Origin: an uncultured Dysosmobacter sp.
Lineage (GTDB): Bacteria > Bacillota > Clostridia > Oscillospirales > Oscillospiraceae
NCBI GenBank assembly: GCA_934504065.1
Contig: CAKSVQ010000001.1
Location: 35,347-99,346, forward strand
Length of the DNA: 64,000 bases
Reading direction: 5' to 3'
Below the pieces are notes generated by a model. The model was not told the DNA's origin and searched no databases. It saw nothing but the letters and a program-made list of their open reading frames with translations. Every line of letters starts with the position of its first letter. Within the stretch, counting starts at the first letter, position 1. Of the stretch, positions 33,286 through 41,132 are shown piece by piece. The position numbers and the translations under genes are program-made.

Positions 33286-33876
33286 ATGAGAGCATTGATT
33301 CTGCAGGGCAGCCCCCACAAGTACGGCAACACCGCGCAGCTGTCCGCGCCGTTTGCCAACGAGCTGCGAAAGCTCGGTTTTGCCGTGGAAGAGCAGTGGA
33401 TCTACGACCAGAAGCTGCACCCGTGCATGGGGTGCGGCCACTGTCAGGACCGCATCGGCGAGATCGGCTGCGCGTATGAGGACGATTTTACCGGGTTAGT
33501 GGAGGCCATCTTGCGGGCGGACCTTGTGGTGCTGTCCACGCCGATCTATGCGTGGTTCCCGCCCGGACCTGTGAAAATTTTTCTGGACAGGCTGATGTAC
33601 GCGCCCATCAAGCTCTACGGCAGGGAAAAGGCCCCCTCGCTTCTGCGGGGGCGGGCCATCGCGCTGCTGGTGACAGGCGGCTATCCGCCTAAGGACATCG
33701 TCGTTCCCATTGAGATCGCCATCACCCATCTGGCCCAGCGCCATGAGCTGCGCTATCTGGGCTGGACAGGCGGCACCGACCCGGGCAAGGACAGGGTCTT
33801 CATGAATGAGAAAAAGGAGCAGCGGGTGCGGGAATTTGCCCGCAGCCTTGCGCAGAAGCTGGAAGACGAAGCATAA
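33286..33876 (+). CDS. NAD(P)H-dependent flavodoxin-family oxidoreductase
   Basis: A 196-residue flavodoxin-fold FMN reductase. N-terminal phosphate loop LQGSPHKYGNTAQLS, a CMGCGHC cluster near residue 47 (possible Fe-S or redox Cys set, as in iron-sulfur flavoprotein-like enzymes), and VVLSTPIYAWFPPGPVKIFLDR, the family's second FMN loop. TATACT-like bases precede it, so it may have its own promoter within the MerR regulon. Likely an anaerobic redox or detoxification enzyme. AAGGTGA precedes the ATG at 33286. Confidence 0.83.
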   Translation: MRALILQGSPHKYGNTAQLSAPFANELRKLGFAVEEQWIYDQKLHPCMGCGHCQDRIGEIGCAYEDDFTGLVEAILRADLVVLSTPIYAWFPPGPVKIFLDRLMYAPIKLYGREKAPSLLRGRAIALLVTGGYPPKDIVVPIEIAITHLAQRHELRYLGWTGGTDPGKDRVFMNEKKEQRVREFARSLAQKLEDEA

Positions 33877-33879
33877 ATC

Positions 33880-33918
33880 AAGCGCCGCACGGATCACGTG
33901 CGGCGCTCATTTTTTTAA
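33880..33918 (+). terminator. Terminator of the merR unit
   Basis: AGCGCCGCAC pairs with GTGCGGCGCT and is followed by CATTTTTTT. Confidence 0.85.
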
Positions 33919-33932
33919 AGTGCAAGTTTCTA

Positions 33933-33993
33933 TTGACAACTTTCCTTGTCAGTGCTATCCTGCAAATGACAAGTAAAATTGTCAATTTGACAA
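33933..33993 (+). promoter_or_regulatory. Promoter with GACAA-N6-TTGTC operators
   Basis: TTGACA (33933-33938) and TATCCT (33956-33961) are spaced by 17 bases. The dyad GACAA-N6-TTGTC occurs at 33935-33950, over the -35 box, and again at 33968-33983, with a further half-site GACAA at 33989-33993. The two dyads are 33 bases apart, about three helical turns, as for cooperative repression by the downstream XRE protein. Confidence 0.75.
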
Positions 33994-34018
33994 GGATGGC
34001 AGTCAGAGGAGGGGCGCT

Positions 34019-34237
34019 ATGCCGCTGTACAACCGCTTGAAGGAATACCGCGCGCGGCTGGGAGTGAACCAGCAGGAGATGGGGGCGCTGGCGGGGGTCT
34101 CCCGCCAGACCATCAGCCAGATCGAACGGGGGGACTATTCCCCCTCGGTGACGCTGGCGCTGAAGCTGAGCAAGATCTGCCGGGTGTCGGTGGAGGACAT
34201 TTTTTCGTATGAGGAGGATACACAGGATGAAACGTGA
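34019..34237 (+). CDS. XRE family regulator
   Basis: A 72-residue single-domain Cro/C1 HTH protein (RLKEYRARLGVNQQEMGALA, then VSRQTISQIERGDYSPS, residues 26-42) of the type that binds symmetric operators and represses its own gene. The GAGGAGG site precedes the ATG. It overlaps the start of the DUF3169 gene by 11 bases. Its probable operator is the GACAA-N6-TTGTC pair upstream. Confidence 0.9.
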   Translation: MPLYNRLKEYRARLGVNQQEMGALAGVSRQTISQIERGDYSPSVTLALKLSKICRVSVEDIFSYEEDTQDET

Positions 34238-34988
34238 CGATGTGAAGCAGGATAACCGCAAGGCCCTGCCCAAATATCTGGTGCGGCTGATGGCGGCGGG
34301 GGTGCTGGGCGGCATTTTCGGCTTTGCGGCAGGCGTGATGGGGGAGTTTGACCTGTCCGCAGGCATGGCCGCAGTGGGAAGAAGCGTGTGTGCCGCCGCG
34401 CCGTGGGTGATGGCCGGAACCACTGCCGTCTCCTCTGCGGCGGTGGTGATGCTTTACCGCCGGGCGAAGGGCCGCTTTGCCGCGTGGGACGGCGAGGCGG
34501 AAGCGCCCATGGAGAAGGCGGAGCAGGAGCTGAACTGGGCCATGCTGACCACTTCCTGCCAAGTGGTGGTGGACCTGTTCTTCTTCGGCGCGGCGGTGAC
34601 GGACCTTGGCAATGCCCTGCCGGGCACGGGGGTGTTCCTTGCGGCGGTGTTTTTGCTGATCGTCCTGCAACAGCGGTGCGTGGACCTCGTCCGCCGGATG
34701 AACCCGGAAAAGCAGGGCAGCATTTATGATGTCAAGTTCCGGGAAAAGTGGGTGGACAGCTGCGACGAGGCGGAGCGCCGCCAGATCGGGCAGGCGGCCT
34801 ATCGAGCGTTTGGCGCGGTGAACGTGCTGTGCCCGGTGCTGTGGGTGGCGCTGGTGATCCTGCGTATCGCCAGCGGGGCACAGGTGCTGCTGGCGTCGTT
34901 TCTGGTCTGCGTGGTCTGGCTGGTGCTCAACGCCGCCTATTCGCTGGAGTGCATCCGGCAGGGCGGGCACATCCCGGCGGAAAACTGA
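34227..34988 (+). CDS. DUF3169 family membrane protein
   Basis: A 253-residue protein with about six membrane helices and a central charged region (EKQGSIYDVKFREKWVDSCDEAERRQIGQ, shown here in part as GSIYDVKFREKWVDSCDEAE) matching the DUF3169 family usually coupled to a small XRE regulator. Function is unknown; roles in stress or toxin resistance have been proposed only by context. The GAGGAGGATACACAGG site lies inside the end of the regulator gene, so translation is coupled. Confidence 0.8.
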   Translation: MKRDDVKQDNRKALPKYLVRLMAAGVLGGIFGFAAGVMGEFDLSAGMAAVGRSVCAAAPWVMAGTTAVSSAAVVMLYRRAKGRFAAWDGEAEAPMEKAEQELNWAMLTTSCQVVVDLFFFGAAVTDLGNALPGTGVFLAAVFLLIVLQQRCVDLVRRMNPEKQGSIYDVKFREKWVDSCDEAERRQIGQAAYRAFGAVNVLCPVLWVALVILRIASGAQVLLASFLVCVVWLVLNAAYSLECIRQGGHIPAEN

Positions 34989-35043
34989 CCTTATAAAATT
35001 TTCTCGTTTTGGCACTTACAATGAAGTCACGGCTGGATTAGAC

Positions 35044-35076
35044 TGGTAGAAATCCGAAAGAGAAGAGGGACTACCA
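35044..35076 (+). promoter_or_regulatory. Hairpin around the ECF S-component ribosome binding site
   Basis: TGGTAG (35044-35049) can pair with CTACCA (35071-35076), which abuts the ATG and holds the GAAGAGGGA site in the loop. It could slow initiation. I do not recognise a riboswitch. Confidence 0.3.
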
Positions 35077-35610
35077 ATGTCTACTGTATCCAACCTGCGC
35101 AAAGAGCGCCCGGTAAAATGGCTGACGGTGACCGCCATGCTGATGGCGCTGAATGTTGCCATGAGCTCGTTCAGCATCCCCGTCCCCGGCGGGCACCTGT
35201 ATTTGAACGACGCGGTGATCTGCACCGCGGGCATCCTGCTGGACCCGCTGGGCGCGTTCATCGTGGGCGGCGTGGGCGCGTTTCTGGGCGACTTTTTCTT
35301 CTACCCCGCGCCGATGTTCGTCTCCCTGCTGACCCATGGCATTCAGGCGCTGGTGGTGTCGCTGTGCGCCCACAAGCTGTTTGAAGAGCACCGCAGCCGC
35401 GGAGCGCTGGTGGGCGTGGTGCTGGGCGTTGTCATCAACGTGGTGGGCTATTCCATCGGCCGCGCCTTTGTCTATGCCACGCCGGAAGCCGCCATGCTGA
35501 AGTTCCCGTTTCAGGTCTTTCAGGCGTCCTTTGGCGCGGTGGTGGCCATGCTGCTGTGCTTCAAGGCCGGACTGCTGAAATTCTGGGATAAGTTCTCCAA
35601 AGCGGCATAA
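35077..35610 (+). CDS. ECF transporter S component, substrate unknown
   Basis: A 177-residue membrane protein with about six helices and the S-component hallmark of Gly/Ala-rich small-residue helices (LNDAVICTAGILLDPLGAFIVGGVGAFLGDFFF, cut here as LNDAVICTAGILLDPLGA). The N-terminal helix ends ALNVAMSSFSIPVPGG, typical of the vitamin-type ECF-S fold; the Asn-Asp and GxxxGD positions would line the substrate site. It would capture a vitamin or related solute and dock to a shared EcfT/A module encoded elsewhere. Similar proteins are annotated QueT, ThiT or BioY; I cannot choose. Confidence 0.78.
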   Translation: MSTVSNLRKERPVKWLTVTAMLMALNVAMSSFSIPVPGGHLYLNDAVICTAGILLDPLGAFIVGGVGAFLGDFFFYPAPMFVSLLTHGIQALVVSLCAHKLFEEHRSRGALVGVVLGVVINVVGYSIGRAFVYATPEAAMLKFPFQVFQASFGAVVAMLLCFKAGLLKFWDKFSKAA

Positions 35611-35631
35611 AAAGAAGAAACAGGCGAAGAA

Positions 35632-35670
35632 AAGGCCCCGGAACGGTTCATATCGTTCCGGGGCTTTTTG
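35632..35670. terminator. Terminator between convergent genes
   Basis: GCCCCGGAACG pairs with CGTTCCGGGGC and continues into TTTTTG on the plus strand. It can also end the leuD-type transcript on the minus strand, preceded by AAAA. Confidence 0.85.
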
Positions 35671-35695
35671 CTTGCCGAAAAACCTTTCAGACTTT

Positions 35696-36198
35696 TTAGC
35701 GGCCTGCAAACCGGGCGCGCATCAGGGGCTTGATGCCGCCTGCTTCCAGAATTTTGGCGGCCTGCTCGCCCAGCGGCTCACAGGGAAAGCACTCCCCGGT
35801 CTCCCGCACGGTGACGGTCCCTCCGGCAAGATCCAGCGTCAGAGTCTGGCCGCTTTGCACGTGCTGGCTGATGCCCTTGCAGATGACAGGCACCAGACCA
35901 AGATTCACGGCGTTGCGAAAGAAAATGCGGGCGAACGAATCGGCGACGACCGCTGCGGTCCCCATGTTCAAAAGAGCGATGGGGGCGTGTTCCCGGGAGG
36001 AGCTGCAGCCAAAGTTGCGGCCCGCCACCACGATGCCGCCCTGCGGAAAGCTGGCGGCGATGGTTTGGTCCACGCCGCTGAGGCAGTGGCTGCCGATCTT
36101 TTTGGGGTCGGTCAGGGTCAGATAGCAGCCGGGATAGATCTGTCGGTATCAACATTGTCCCCTACGACAATGATCTTTCCGGTGATCTCACGGTTCAT
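35696..36198 (-). pseudogene. LeuD-type dehydratase small subunit, frameshifted
   Basis: The start is at 36198 with AAAAGGAGACTTC upstream and reads MNREITGKIIVVGDNVDTD. The expected next residues QIYPGCYLTLTDPKKIGSHC are found only one frame off, because one C is missing near 36142 (GACAG instead of GACCAG). The rest (FGCSSSREHAPIALLNMG) is intact and matches the small subunit of isopropylmalate or homoaconitate dehydratase. One deleted base separates it from a complete gene of about 166 residues. Sequencing error is possible here, but the large subunit next to it has several lesions. Confidence 0.82.
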
Positions 36199-36226
36199 AA
36201 AAGAAGTCTCCTTTTTCAGATTTTAT

Positions 36227-37040
36227 TTACAGAAAGTCTCTGGGGCCGGTAAGATAGCCGTTGACCATGCTGGCCGCCACAGTGGCCAGACTGGCAAGAT
36301 AGATCTGCGCTTCGGTGAACCCCATGCGGCCGGGGAAATTGTGGTTGGTGCTGGTGACGCAATACCTCGCCCGGAGCCAGAATTCCCTTATGCGCGCCAA
36401 GGCAGGCGCCGCAGCCGGGCGTGGTGACGGTAGCCCCGGCCTGCATCAGCGTCTGGATATACCCCGCTTTCATGCACGTCTGCATGACCTCGCAGGAAGC
36501 GGGCACGATCACCAGCCGGGTGTATTCCGGGATATGCCTGCCTGCGGCTGGCCATCCAGCCGGACTTCGATGATCTCCGGCACGCGGAACCACAGCTCTC
36601 CGGTCATCAGGATGGTGGCCATGTCGGTGGCGCCGCAGCCGGTGCCCAGCGCGCCGAACGCGCCGTGGGTGGTGGTGTGGCTGTCCGTGGCCACCACGAT
36701 CATGCCCGGATAGATCACACCCGCCTCCGGCATGACCTGATGGCAGACGCCGCAGTTGGTGTCAAAATGGAAACCGCAGGTCGTTCTTTCTGGCAAACTC
36801 GCGCATCGCCTTGTGGTTGGCCGCGCTTTTGATGTCCGGACAGGGGGCGTAGAGGTCGAAGACGAATGCCGCCCGTTCCCGGTCCCAGACCCGTTCGCCG
36901 CCCATTTCGTAAAAGGAGTAGATCGTTTGGAGATACAGGTCGTTGATCTCGGAAAAATCGATCTTGGCGGTCACGATCTCGTCGGCGTGGACTTCGGCTC
37001 TGCCGCTGTTTTTCACTAAAATTTTTTCAATGGCGTGCAT
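36227..37040 (-). pseudogene. LeuC-type dehydratase large subunit, heavily broken
   Basis: Starts MHAIEKILVKNSGRAEVHAD at 37040 and is readable to the end at 36227 only across three frames. An extra T near 36775 (CGGTTTCCA) shifts frame before FDTNCGVCHQVMPE; the region after ATDSHTTTHGAFG and VPEIIEV jumps directly to IPEYTRLVIVPAS near 36536, so about 130-150 codons of the middle are deleted; another extra T near 36370 shifts the end, which is otherwise [20 protein letters not shown]. The Fe-S cysteine region [11 protein letters not shown] survives. It would have been a 4Fe-4S hydro-lyase of about 420 residues with LeuD. Its regulator and operators remain intact. Confidence 0.88.
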
Positions 37041-37079
37041 AATGGACCCTACTGCAAGTTTAAAATTTGCATTTTGAAT

Positions 37080-37211
37080 ATCGTATATGATTTTTAGCAA
37101 GACAACAGTACACCGCTTGGATGCGCTTTGCAAGAGGCGGAGGGTACTTTCTCTGTTCTTGTCAAAGATGAGGGGACGATTGCTTGAAAAATAGTGAATA
37201 TTGTATACGAT
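37080..37211. promoter_or_regulatory. Two GntR-type operators in the divergent region
   Basis: ATCGTATATGAT (37080-37091) and ATTGTATACGAT (37200-37211) are close variants of one palindrome, at opposite ends of the leuC/gntR intergenic region. They match the T-x-GT-N3-AC-x-A style of FadR-subfamily GntR sites. One is near the leuC side and one near gntR, suggesting joint control. Confidence 0.65.
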
Positions 37212-37279
37212 ATATGAGATGCAGTATTTGACAGACGGTACTCCGCGTGCTATTCTAAAAAAGAAAGGGGCGTTACAGG

Positions 37280-37927
37280 ATGGAGACTATAAAAAAAGCA
37301 ATGCCCACGCGTGTGCAGGTCACTGCGATTTTGAAAAAGGCACTCTTTTCCGGCGAATACAAAAGCGGCGACGAATTGAGCCTGACAGAGATCGCAGAGC
37401 GGCTGGGGGTCAGCCGGACTCCGGTGCGGGAAGCCTTTCAGACGCTGGAGAGTGAAGGGCTGATCGAGCTGCGGATGAATCGGGGCGCGATCGTCAAGCC
37501 CATCGACGAAAAATACATTACCGACCATTACGAAATGCGCATCCTGCTGGAAACCGAGGCGGCCAGGCGGGCTGCTGTGCGGGGGCTTCCGGCTGCGGAA
37601 ATCCTGCTGGAAAAGCTGGGATCTTTGCATGAACGCCTTGACAGCGTTTCCGAGGGCGAATATGAGGAACTGAATTTCGCGGTCCATTCCGCGATCTGGG
37701 CAGCGGCGGACAATGAGCGGCTGTATAAATTCCTCTCCAGCTTGTGGAACGGTCCCAGCGTGGGGGCTTCCGCCCCGAAGCTGGAGCATTACGCCAAGTC
37801 CACACAGGAGCATATCTGCATTCTCAAGGCCATTGAGCGGCAGGACGAAAAAGCCGCCAGACAGGAAATGAGAAAGCACATTGCCCGCAGTCTGGATAAT
37901 ATTTTGAAAAACTTCCAGTACCGTTGA
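37280..37927 (+). CDS. GntR family regulator, FadR/FCD subfamily
   Basis: A 215-residue repressor with the N-terminal winged helix (LSLTEIAERLGVSRTPVREAF near residues 36-56) and the helical FCD ligand domain containing YEMRILLETEAARRAA, the AVHSAIWAAADNERL His-Asn metal/acid-binding positions and CILKAIERQDEKAARQEM with the last His in MRKHIARSL. FCD domains bind organic acids, often with a metal, so a substrate or product of the adjacent LeuCD-type enzyme is the natural guess. AAAGGGG lies upstream of the ATG. Confidence 0.9.
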   Translation: METIKKAMPTRVQVTAILKKALFSGEYKSGDELSLTEIAERLGVSRTPVREAFQTLESEGLIELRMNRGAIVKPIDEKYITDHYEMRILLETEAARRAAVRGLPAAEILLEKLGSLHERLDSVSEGEYEELNFAVHSAIWAAADNERLYKFLSSLWNGPSVGASAPKLEHYAKSTQEHICILKAIERQDEKAARQEMRKHIARSLDNILKNFQYR

Positions 37928-37931
37928 AATG

Positions 37932-37990
37932 AACCAACAGCCGCCCCGGCCATGTGCATGCGTATGCACGTGACCGGGGCGGCTGTTGGC
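37932..37990. terminator. Long dyad between convergent genes
   Basis: CCAACAGCCGCCCCGG pairs perfectly with CCGGGGCGGCTGTTGG across a loop that itself contains GTGCAT..ATGCAC. It abuts the end of the TtcA-like gene. No T-run follows on either strand, so it may be a stabilising end rather than a classic terminator. Confidence 0.55.
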
Positions 37991-38842
37991 TTAACGCTTT
38001 CCGTCTTCGTATTTTTCCAGAAACGAGTGTTCGGCGCCCTGGGTCTTATAGCCGGGGAAGGTGTCCAGCGACACGGCGTGGATACTGCGGAAGATGGATT
38101 TTTCGATGTTGGGGTTGTCCCGTTTCAGCCGACGCAGCAGGACCTTGATCTCCTGCCGCTTGGAGCCGCCTCCGCCGTTGTCGCAGATGGTGCAGCTTTC
38201 TGTGAAGCGGCAGGCGCACTGGATGAACTCCAGCTGGTTATACTGCCGCCACGCGATGATGTTGTCCTCATGGATGCAGTACATGGGGCGAATGAGCTCC
38301 ATGCCCTCAAAGTTGTCGCTGTGGAGCTTGGGCAGCATGGCCTGTAACTGCGAGCCGTAAAACATGCCCATCACCGTGGTCTCGATGACATCGTTAAAGT
38401 GGTGGCCCAGAGCGATCTTGTTGCAGCCCAGCTCCTTGGCCTTGCTGTAAAGGTGGCCCCGGCGCATCCGGGCGCAGAGGTAGCATGGGGACTTTTCACT
38501 GCTGTTGGCCACCTCGAAAATATTGGTCTCAAACACTGTGATGGGGACATGGAGCAGGGCGGCGTTGCTTTCGATCTTCTGGCGGTTGATGGCGTTATAG
38601 CCCGGGTCCATCACCAGAAACACCAGCTCAAAGGGAACGTCGCTGTGGCGGTGCAGCTCCTGCATGAGCTTTGCCATGAGCATGGAGTCCTTGCCGCCGG
38701 AGATGCACACGGCGATCTTGTCCCCGGCTTGAATGAGCTCGTATTTTTTCACGGCGTAGATAAAGGGCTTCCAGAGCTCGTCCCGGTATTTTTTGATGAT
38801 GCTGCGCTCAATGAGCTGGTATGGCTCCCATGTTCTTGCCAT
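37991..38842 (-). CDS. TtcA-like tRNA 2-thiolation PP-loop ATPase
   Basis: A 283-residue N-type ATP pyrophosphatase. The PP-loop VCISGGKDSMLMA is near residue 46, a CYLCARMRRG motif near 120, and a further Cys cluster FTESCTICDNGGG near 226, giving the three Fe-S cysteines of the TtcA family. LGCNKIALGHHFNDVIET is the conserved middle block. TtcA makes 2-thiocytidine at tRNA position 32, using sulfur from a cysteine desulfurase such as the one downstream; the family also includes other thiolation enzymes, so the exact modification is unproven. It starts 25 bases after the desulfurase stop. Confidence 0.82.
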   Translation of the reverse strand: MARTWEPYQLIERSIIKKYRDELWKPFIYAVKKYELIQAGDKIAVCISGGKDSMLMAKLMQELHRHSDVPFELVFLVMDPGYNAINRQKIESNAALLHVPITVFETNIFEVANSSEKSPCYLCARMRRGHLYSKAKELGCNKIALGHHFNDVIETTVMGMFYGSQLQAMLPKLHSDNFEGMELIRPMYCIHEDNIIAWRQYNQLEFIQCACRFTESCTICDNGGGGSKRQEIKVLLRRLKRDNPNIEKSIFRSIHAVSLDTFPGYKTQGAEHSFLEKYEDGKR

Positions 38843-38866
38843 AGCGGGTCACTCCTTTTTAAGGAA

Positions 38867-39982
38867 TCAATTTTTATGATAGCAGAGGTCAAAGATCTGC
38901 AAAAATTCCTGCGCTTCCTCCACGCTTGTCATGTGGCTCAGGCTGATGCGCCAGGAGGACAGGGCGTTTTTCCGGTCGCGGCTCACGGCGTACACGGCCT
39001 TGGAGGGTGTGCCCTCCACCGAGCAGGCGGACTTGACGGACACGCACACGCCGCGCGCTCCCAGCTCCTGCTGGAAGACCGTGCCCTTCACGCCGCTAAC
39101 GCTGAGATTCAGGATGTGGGGCACGGCGCCTTCCGGACTGTTGATACGGACGGCGGGGTATTTTAAAAGCTCCGCGCGCAAAGAGGCGTTCAGCGCCCGG
39201 ACGTGGGCCACCCGCTGGGGCTGCTGCTCCAGTGCAAGGCGCAGCGCCTTCTCAATGGACACCGCCAACCCCAGCGCCGGGGTGCCGCTGCGGTAAGGCG
39301 TGGTGCTGCTGCCGCCGTGGATCTGCGGCTCGATGACAAGGCTGCGGCGCTTGAAGAGCAGGCCGCTGCCGTTGAGCCCGTAAAACTTGTGGGGCGCGAT
39401 GCTCATGGTGTCCACCCCGTCCAGTACCAGATCGGTTTTGCCCACGGCCTGCGTGGCGTCCACGTGCAGGCGGCAGTTAGGGTAGTCCCGCAGAATCTCG
39501 CCCACCTCCCGGATGGGCTGCACCGTGCCCAGCTCGCTGTCCACCGCGCAGAGGGAGACCAGCACGGTGTCCTGCCGCAGCAGCTCCCGCAGGTGCTCCA
39601 GATCGACGGTGCCGTCCCGCCGGATGTCCACCAGATCCACCTCGCAGCCTTGCTGCTGGAGGGCGGAGAGGGCCCCGCCCACGGAGGAATGCTCCAGCGC
39701 GGTGGAAATGATGTGCCTGCCCACGTGGCGGGAGGCGTGCACGATGCCCTTGAGGGCCAGATTGTTGGACTCGCTGGCCCCGGAGGTATAGATGATCTCC
39801 TCGGGCTGCACGCCCAGCAGGGCGGCGATGTCCGCTGTCACCCGGGCCATTTCCGCCTGCGCGGCCCGCCCGGCGGGATGGGTGGAGTTGGGGTTGCCGA
39901 TGAACTGCCGTTCCGTCTGGCAGAAGGCCTCCAGCACGGCGGGGTCTGCCGGGGTGTTGGCGGAGTAATCCAGATAGATCAT
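38867..39982 (-). CDS. Cysteine desulfurase (NifS/IscS type)
   Basis: A 371-residue PLP enzyme that takes sulfur from cysteine. The Schiff-base lysine is in MSIAPHKFYGLNGSG near residue 195, the cofactor site in HVDATQAVGKTDL, and the catalytic Cys in VSVKSACSVEGTPSKAVYAV near 310 (class I loop SACS). MIYLDYSANTPADP is the family start. The ATG overlaps the preceding gene by ATGA. In this operon it likely provides persulfide for the ThiF-type partner, for thio-tRNA, or for the molybdenum cofactor system with XdhC. Confidence 0.93.
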   Translation of the reverse strand: MIYLDYSANTPADPAVLEAFCQTERQFIGNPNSTHPAGRAAQAEMARVTADIAALLGVQPEEIIYTSGASESNNLALKGIVHASRHVGRHIISTALEHSSVGGALSALQQQGCEVDLVDIRRDGTVDLEHLRELLRQDTVLVSLCAVDSELGTVQPIREVGEILRDYPNCRLHVDATQAVGKTDLVLDGVDTMSIAPHKFYGLNGSGLLFKRRSLVIEPQIHGGSSTTPYRSGTPALGLAVSIEKALRLALEQQPQRVAHVRALNASLRAELLKYPAVRINSPEGAVPHILNLSVSGVKGTVFQQELGARGVCVSVKSACSVEGTPSKAVYAVSRDRKNALSSWRISLSHMTSVEEAQEFLQIFDLCYHKN

Positions 39983-40746
39983 GCCGTCGTTCCCGCTCCG
40001 GTCAGGTCCTTCACCACCTCGCCGGCGATGATAAGCCCCACCACCGGGGGCACAAAGGCGCTGCTGCCGGGCACCTGCCGCCGCTGGGTGCATTTGCGGG
40101 CCGTGCCCGGCGGGCAGATGCAGTGGGTGCGGCAGCTGATGGACATATCGTCCAGCGGCGTCATGGGCGGCTCCTTGGAGTAGACCACCTTCAGCTTCTT
40201 CACGCCCCGGCGCTTCAGCTCCCGCCGCATGACCCGGGCCAGCGGGCACACGGAGGTCTCATAGATGTCCGCCACCTCAAAGGCGGCGGCATCCAGCTTG
40301 TTTCCGGCCCCCATGCTGCTGATGATGGGCACGTTTGCCTGTTGGGCCTGCTCCACCAGCGCCAGCTTTCCGGTCACGGTGTCGATGGCGTCCACCACGT
40401 AGTCATATTGGGTAAAGTCGAACTGCTCCGCCGTCTGGGGGGCGTAAAAGGTCTTGTATGTATGGACCACCGCGTCCGGGTTGATCTCCTTGACGCGCTG
40501 CTCCGCCACGTCCACCTTGTACTGCCCCACGGTCTTCCGGGTGGCAAGCAGCTGGCGGTTCAGGTTGGTCAGGCACACCCGGTCGTCGTCGATCAGGTCC
40601 AGCGTGCCCACACCGCTGCGGGCCAGCGCCTCCACGGTGTAGCCGCCCACACCGCCGATGCCGAACACCGCCACGCGGGCGTGGAACAGCCGCTCCATGC
40701 CCTCCTGTCCCAAAAGCAGCTGCGTTCTTGAAAACTGATTGAGCAT
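39979..40746 (-). CDS. ThiF/MoeB-type E1 enzyme, TcdA-like
   Basis: A 255-residue adenylating enzyme. The ATP/Rossmann motif FGIGGVGGYTVEALARSGVG is near residue 30, then DDDRVCLTNLNRQLLAT, typical of TcdA (CsdL), which makes cyclic t6A in tRNA. The C-terminal TGAGTTA end and a Cys-x-x-Cys-like segment (RTHCICPPGTARKC) may bind zinc. Pairing with a cysteine desulfurase echoes the E. coli csdA-csdE-csdL set. The ATG at 40746 has GAGG upstream; a TTG two codons earlier is an alternative. Confidence 0.8.
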   Translation of the reverse strand: MLNQFSRTQLLLGQEGMERLFHARVAVFGIGGVGGYTVEALARSGVGTLDLIDDDRVCLTNLNRQLLATRKTVGQYKVDVAEQRVKEINPDAVVHTYKTFYAPQTAEQFDFTQYDYVVDAIDTVTGKLALVEQAQQANVPIISSMGAGNKLDAAAFEVADIYETSVCPLARVMRRELKRRGVKKLKVVYSKEPPMTPLDDMSISCRTHCICPPGTARKCTQRRQVPGSSAFVPPVVGLIIAGEVVKDLTGAGTTA

Positions 40747-40748
40747 AT

Positions 40749-41132
40749 TCAATCCTCGATTCCGTAAATTTCCAGCACGTCCACGGCCTGCTGGCCCCGG
40801 GCCGTCAGGGCCATGCTGCCGCGGGCGGGATAGTCCCCATAATCCGCGTAGTCAAAGCCGGAGAGCGGCAGGTCATAGTCCACCCGGATCAGCCCCTTTT
40901 GCTGCAATCCGGTGATGCTCTGGGCCGTGGCCTCCGTCGCTTCCAGACACACGGGGGTCTCCGCGTCCCACCGTCGCGCCACCGGGAGAAAGGGCATCTG
41001 GGCAAAGCGGCGCAGAAGGGCCACCTCGCCCTCCGTCAGATACAGCGCGCCGCTGCCGCAGCCACCGCACCCTCCGCCGCAGCTCCCACCGCAGCAGGCG
41101 CCGCAGTGGTCGTGTCCGCAGGAACTGCTCAT
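40749..41132 (-). CDS. Small Cys/Gly-rich protein with winged-helix-like domain
   Basis: A 127-residue protein whose first 28 residues hold nine cysteines among Gly, Ser and two His (SCGHDHCGACCGGSCGGGCG), a likely metal- or sulfur-carrying segment, followed by a helical domain (LTEGEVALLRRFAQMPFL, SITGLQQKGLIRVDYDLP) with winged-helix character. The family is not one I can name. It overlaps xdhC by 4 bases and ends 3 bases before the ThiF-type gene, so it belongs to the same operon. The Cys-rich start suggests a metal or persulfide donor in cofactor maturation. Confidence 0.65.
   Translation of the reverse strand: MSSSCGHDHCGACCGGSCGGGCGGCGSGALYLTEGEVALLRRFAQMPFLPVARRWDAETPVCLEATEATAQSITGLQQKGLIRVDYDLPLSGFDYADYGDYPARGSMALTARGQQAVDVLEIYGIED

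Noticed and set aside
34989-35076. A known riboswitch (TPP, preQ1, folate or cobalamin) before the ECF S component
   Set aside because: None of the conserved motifs of those classes could be read in the short leader.
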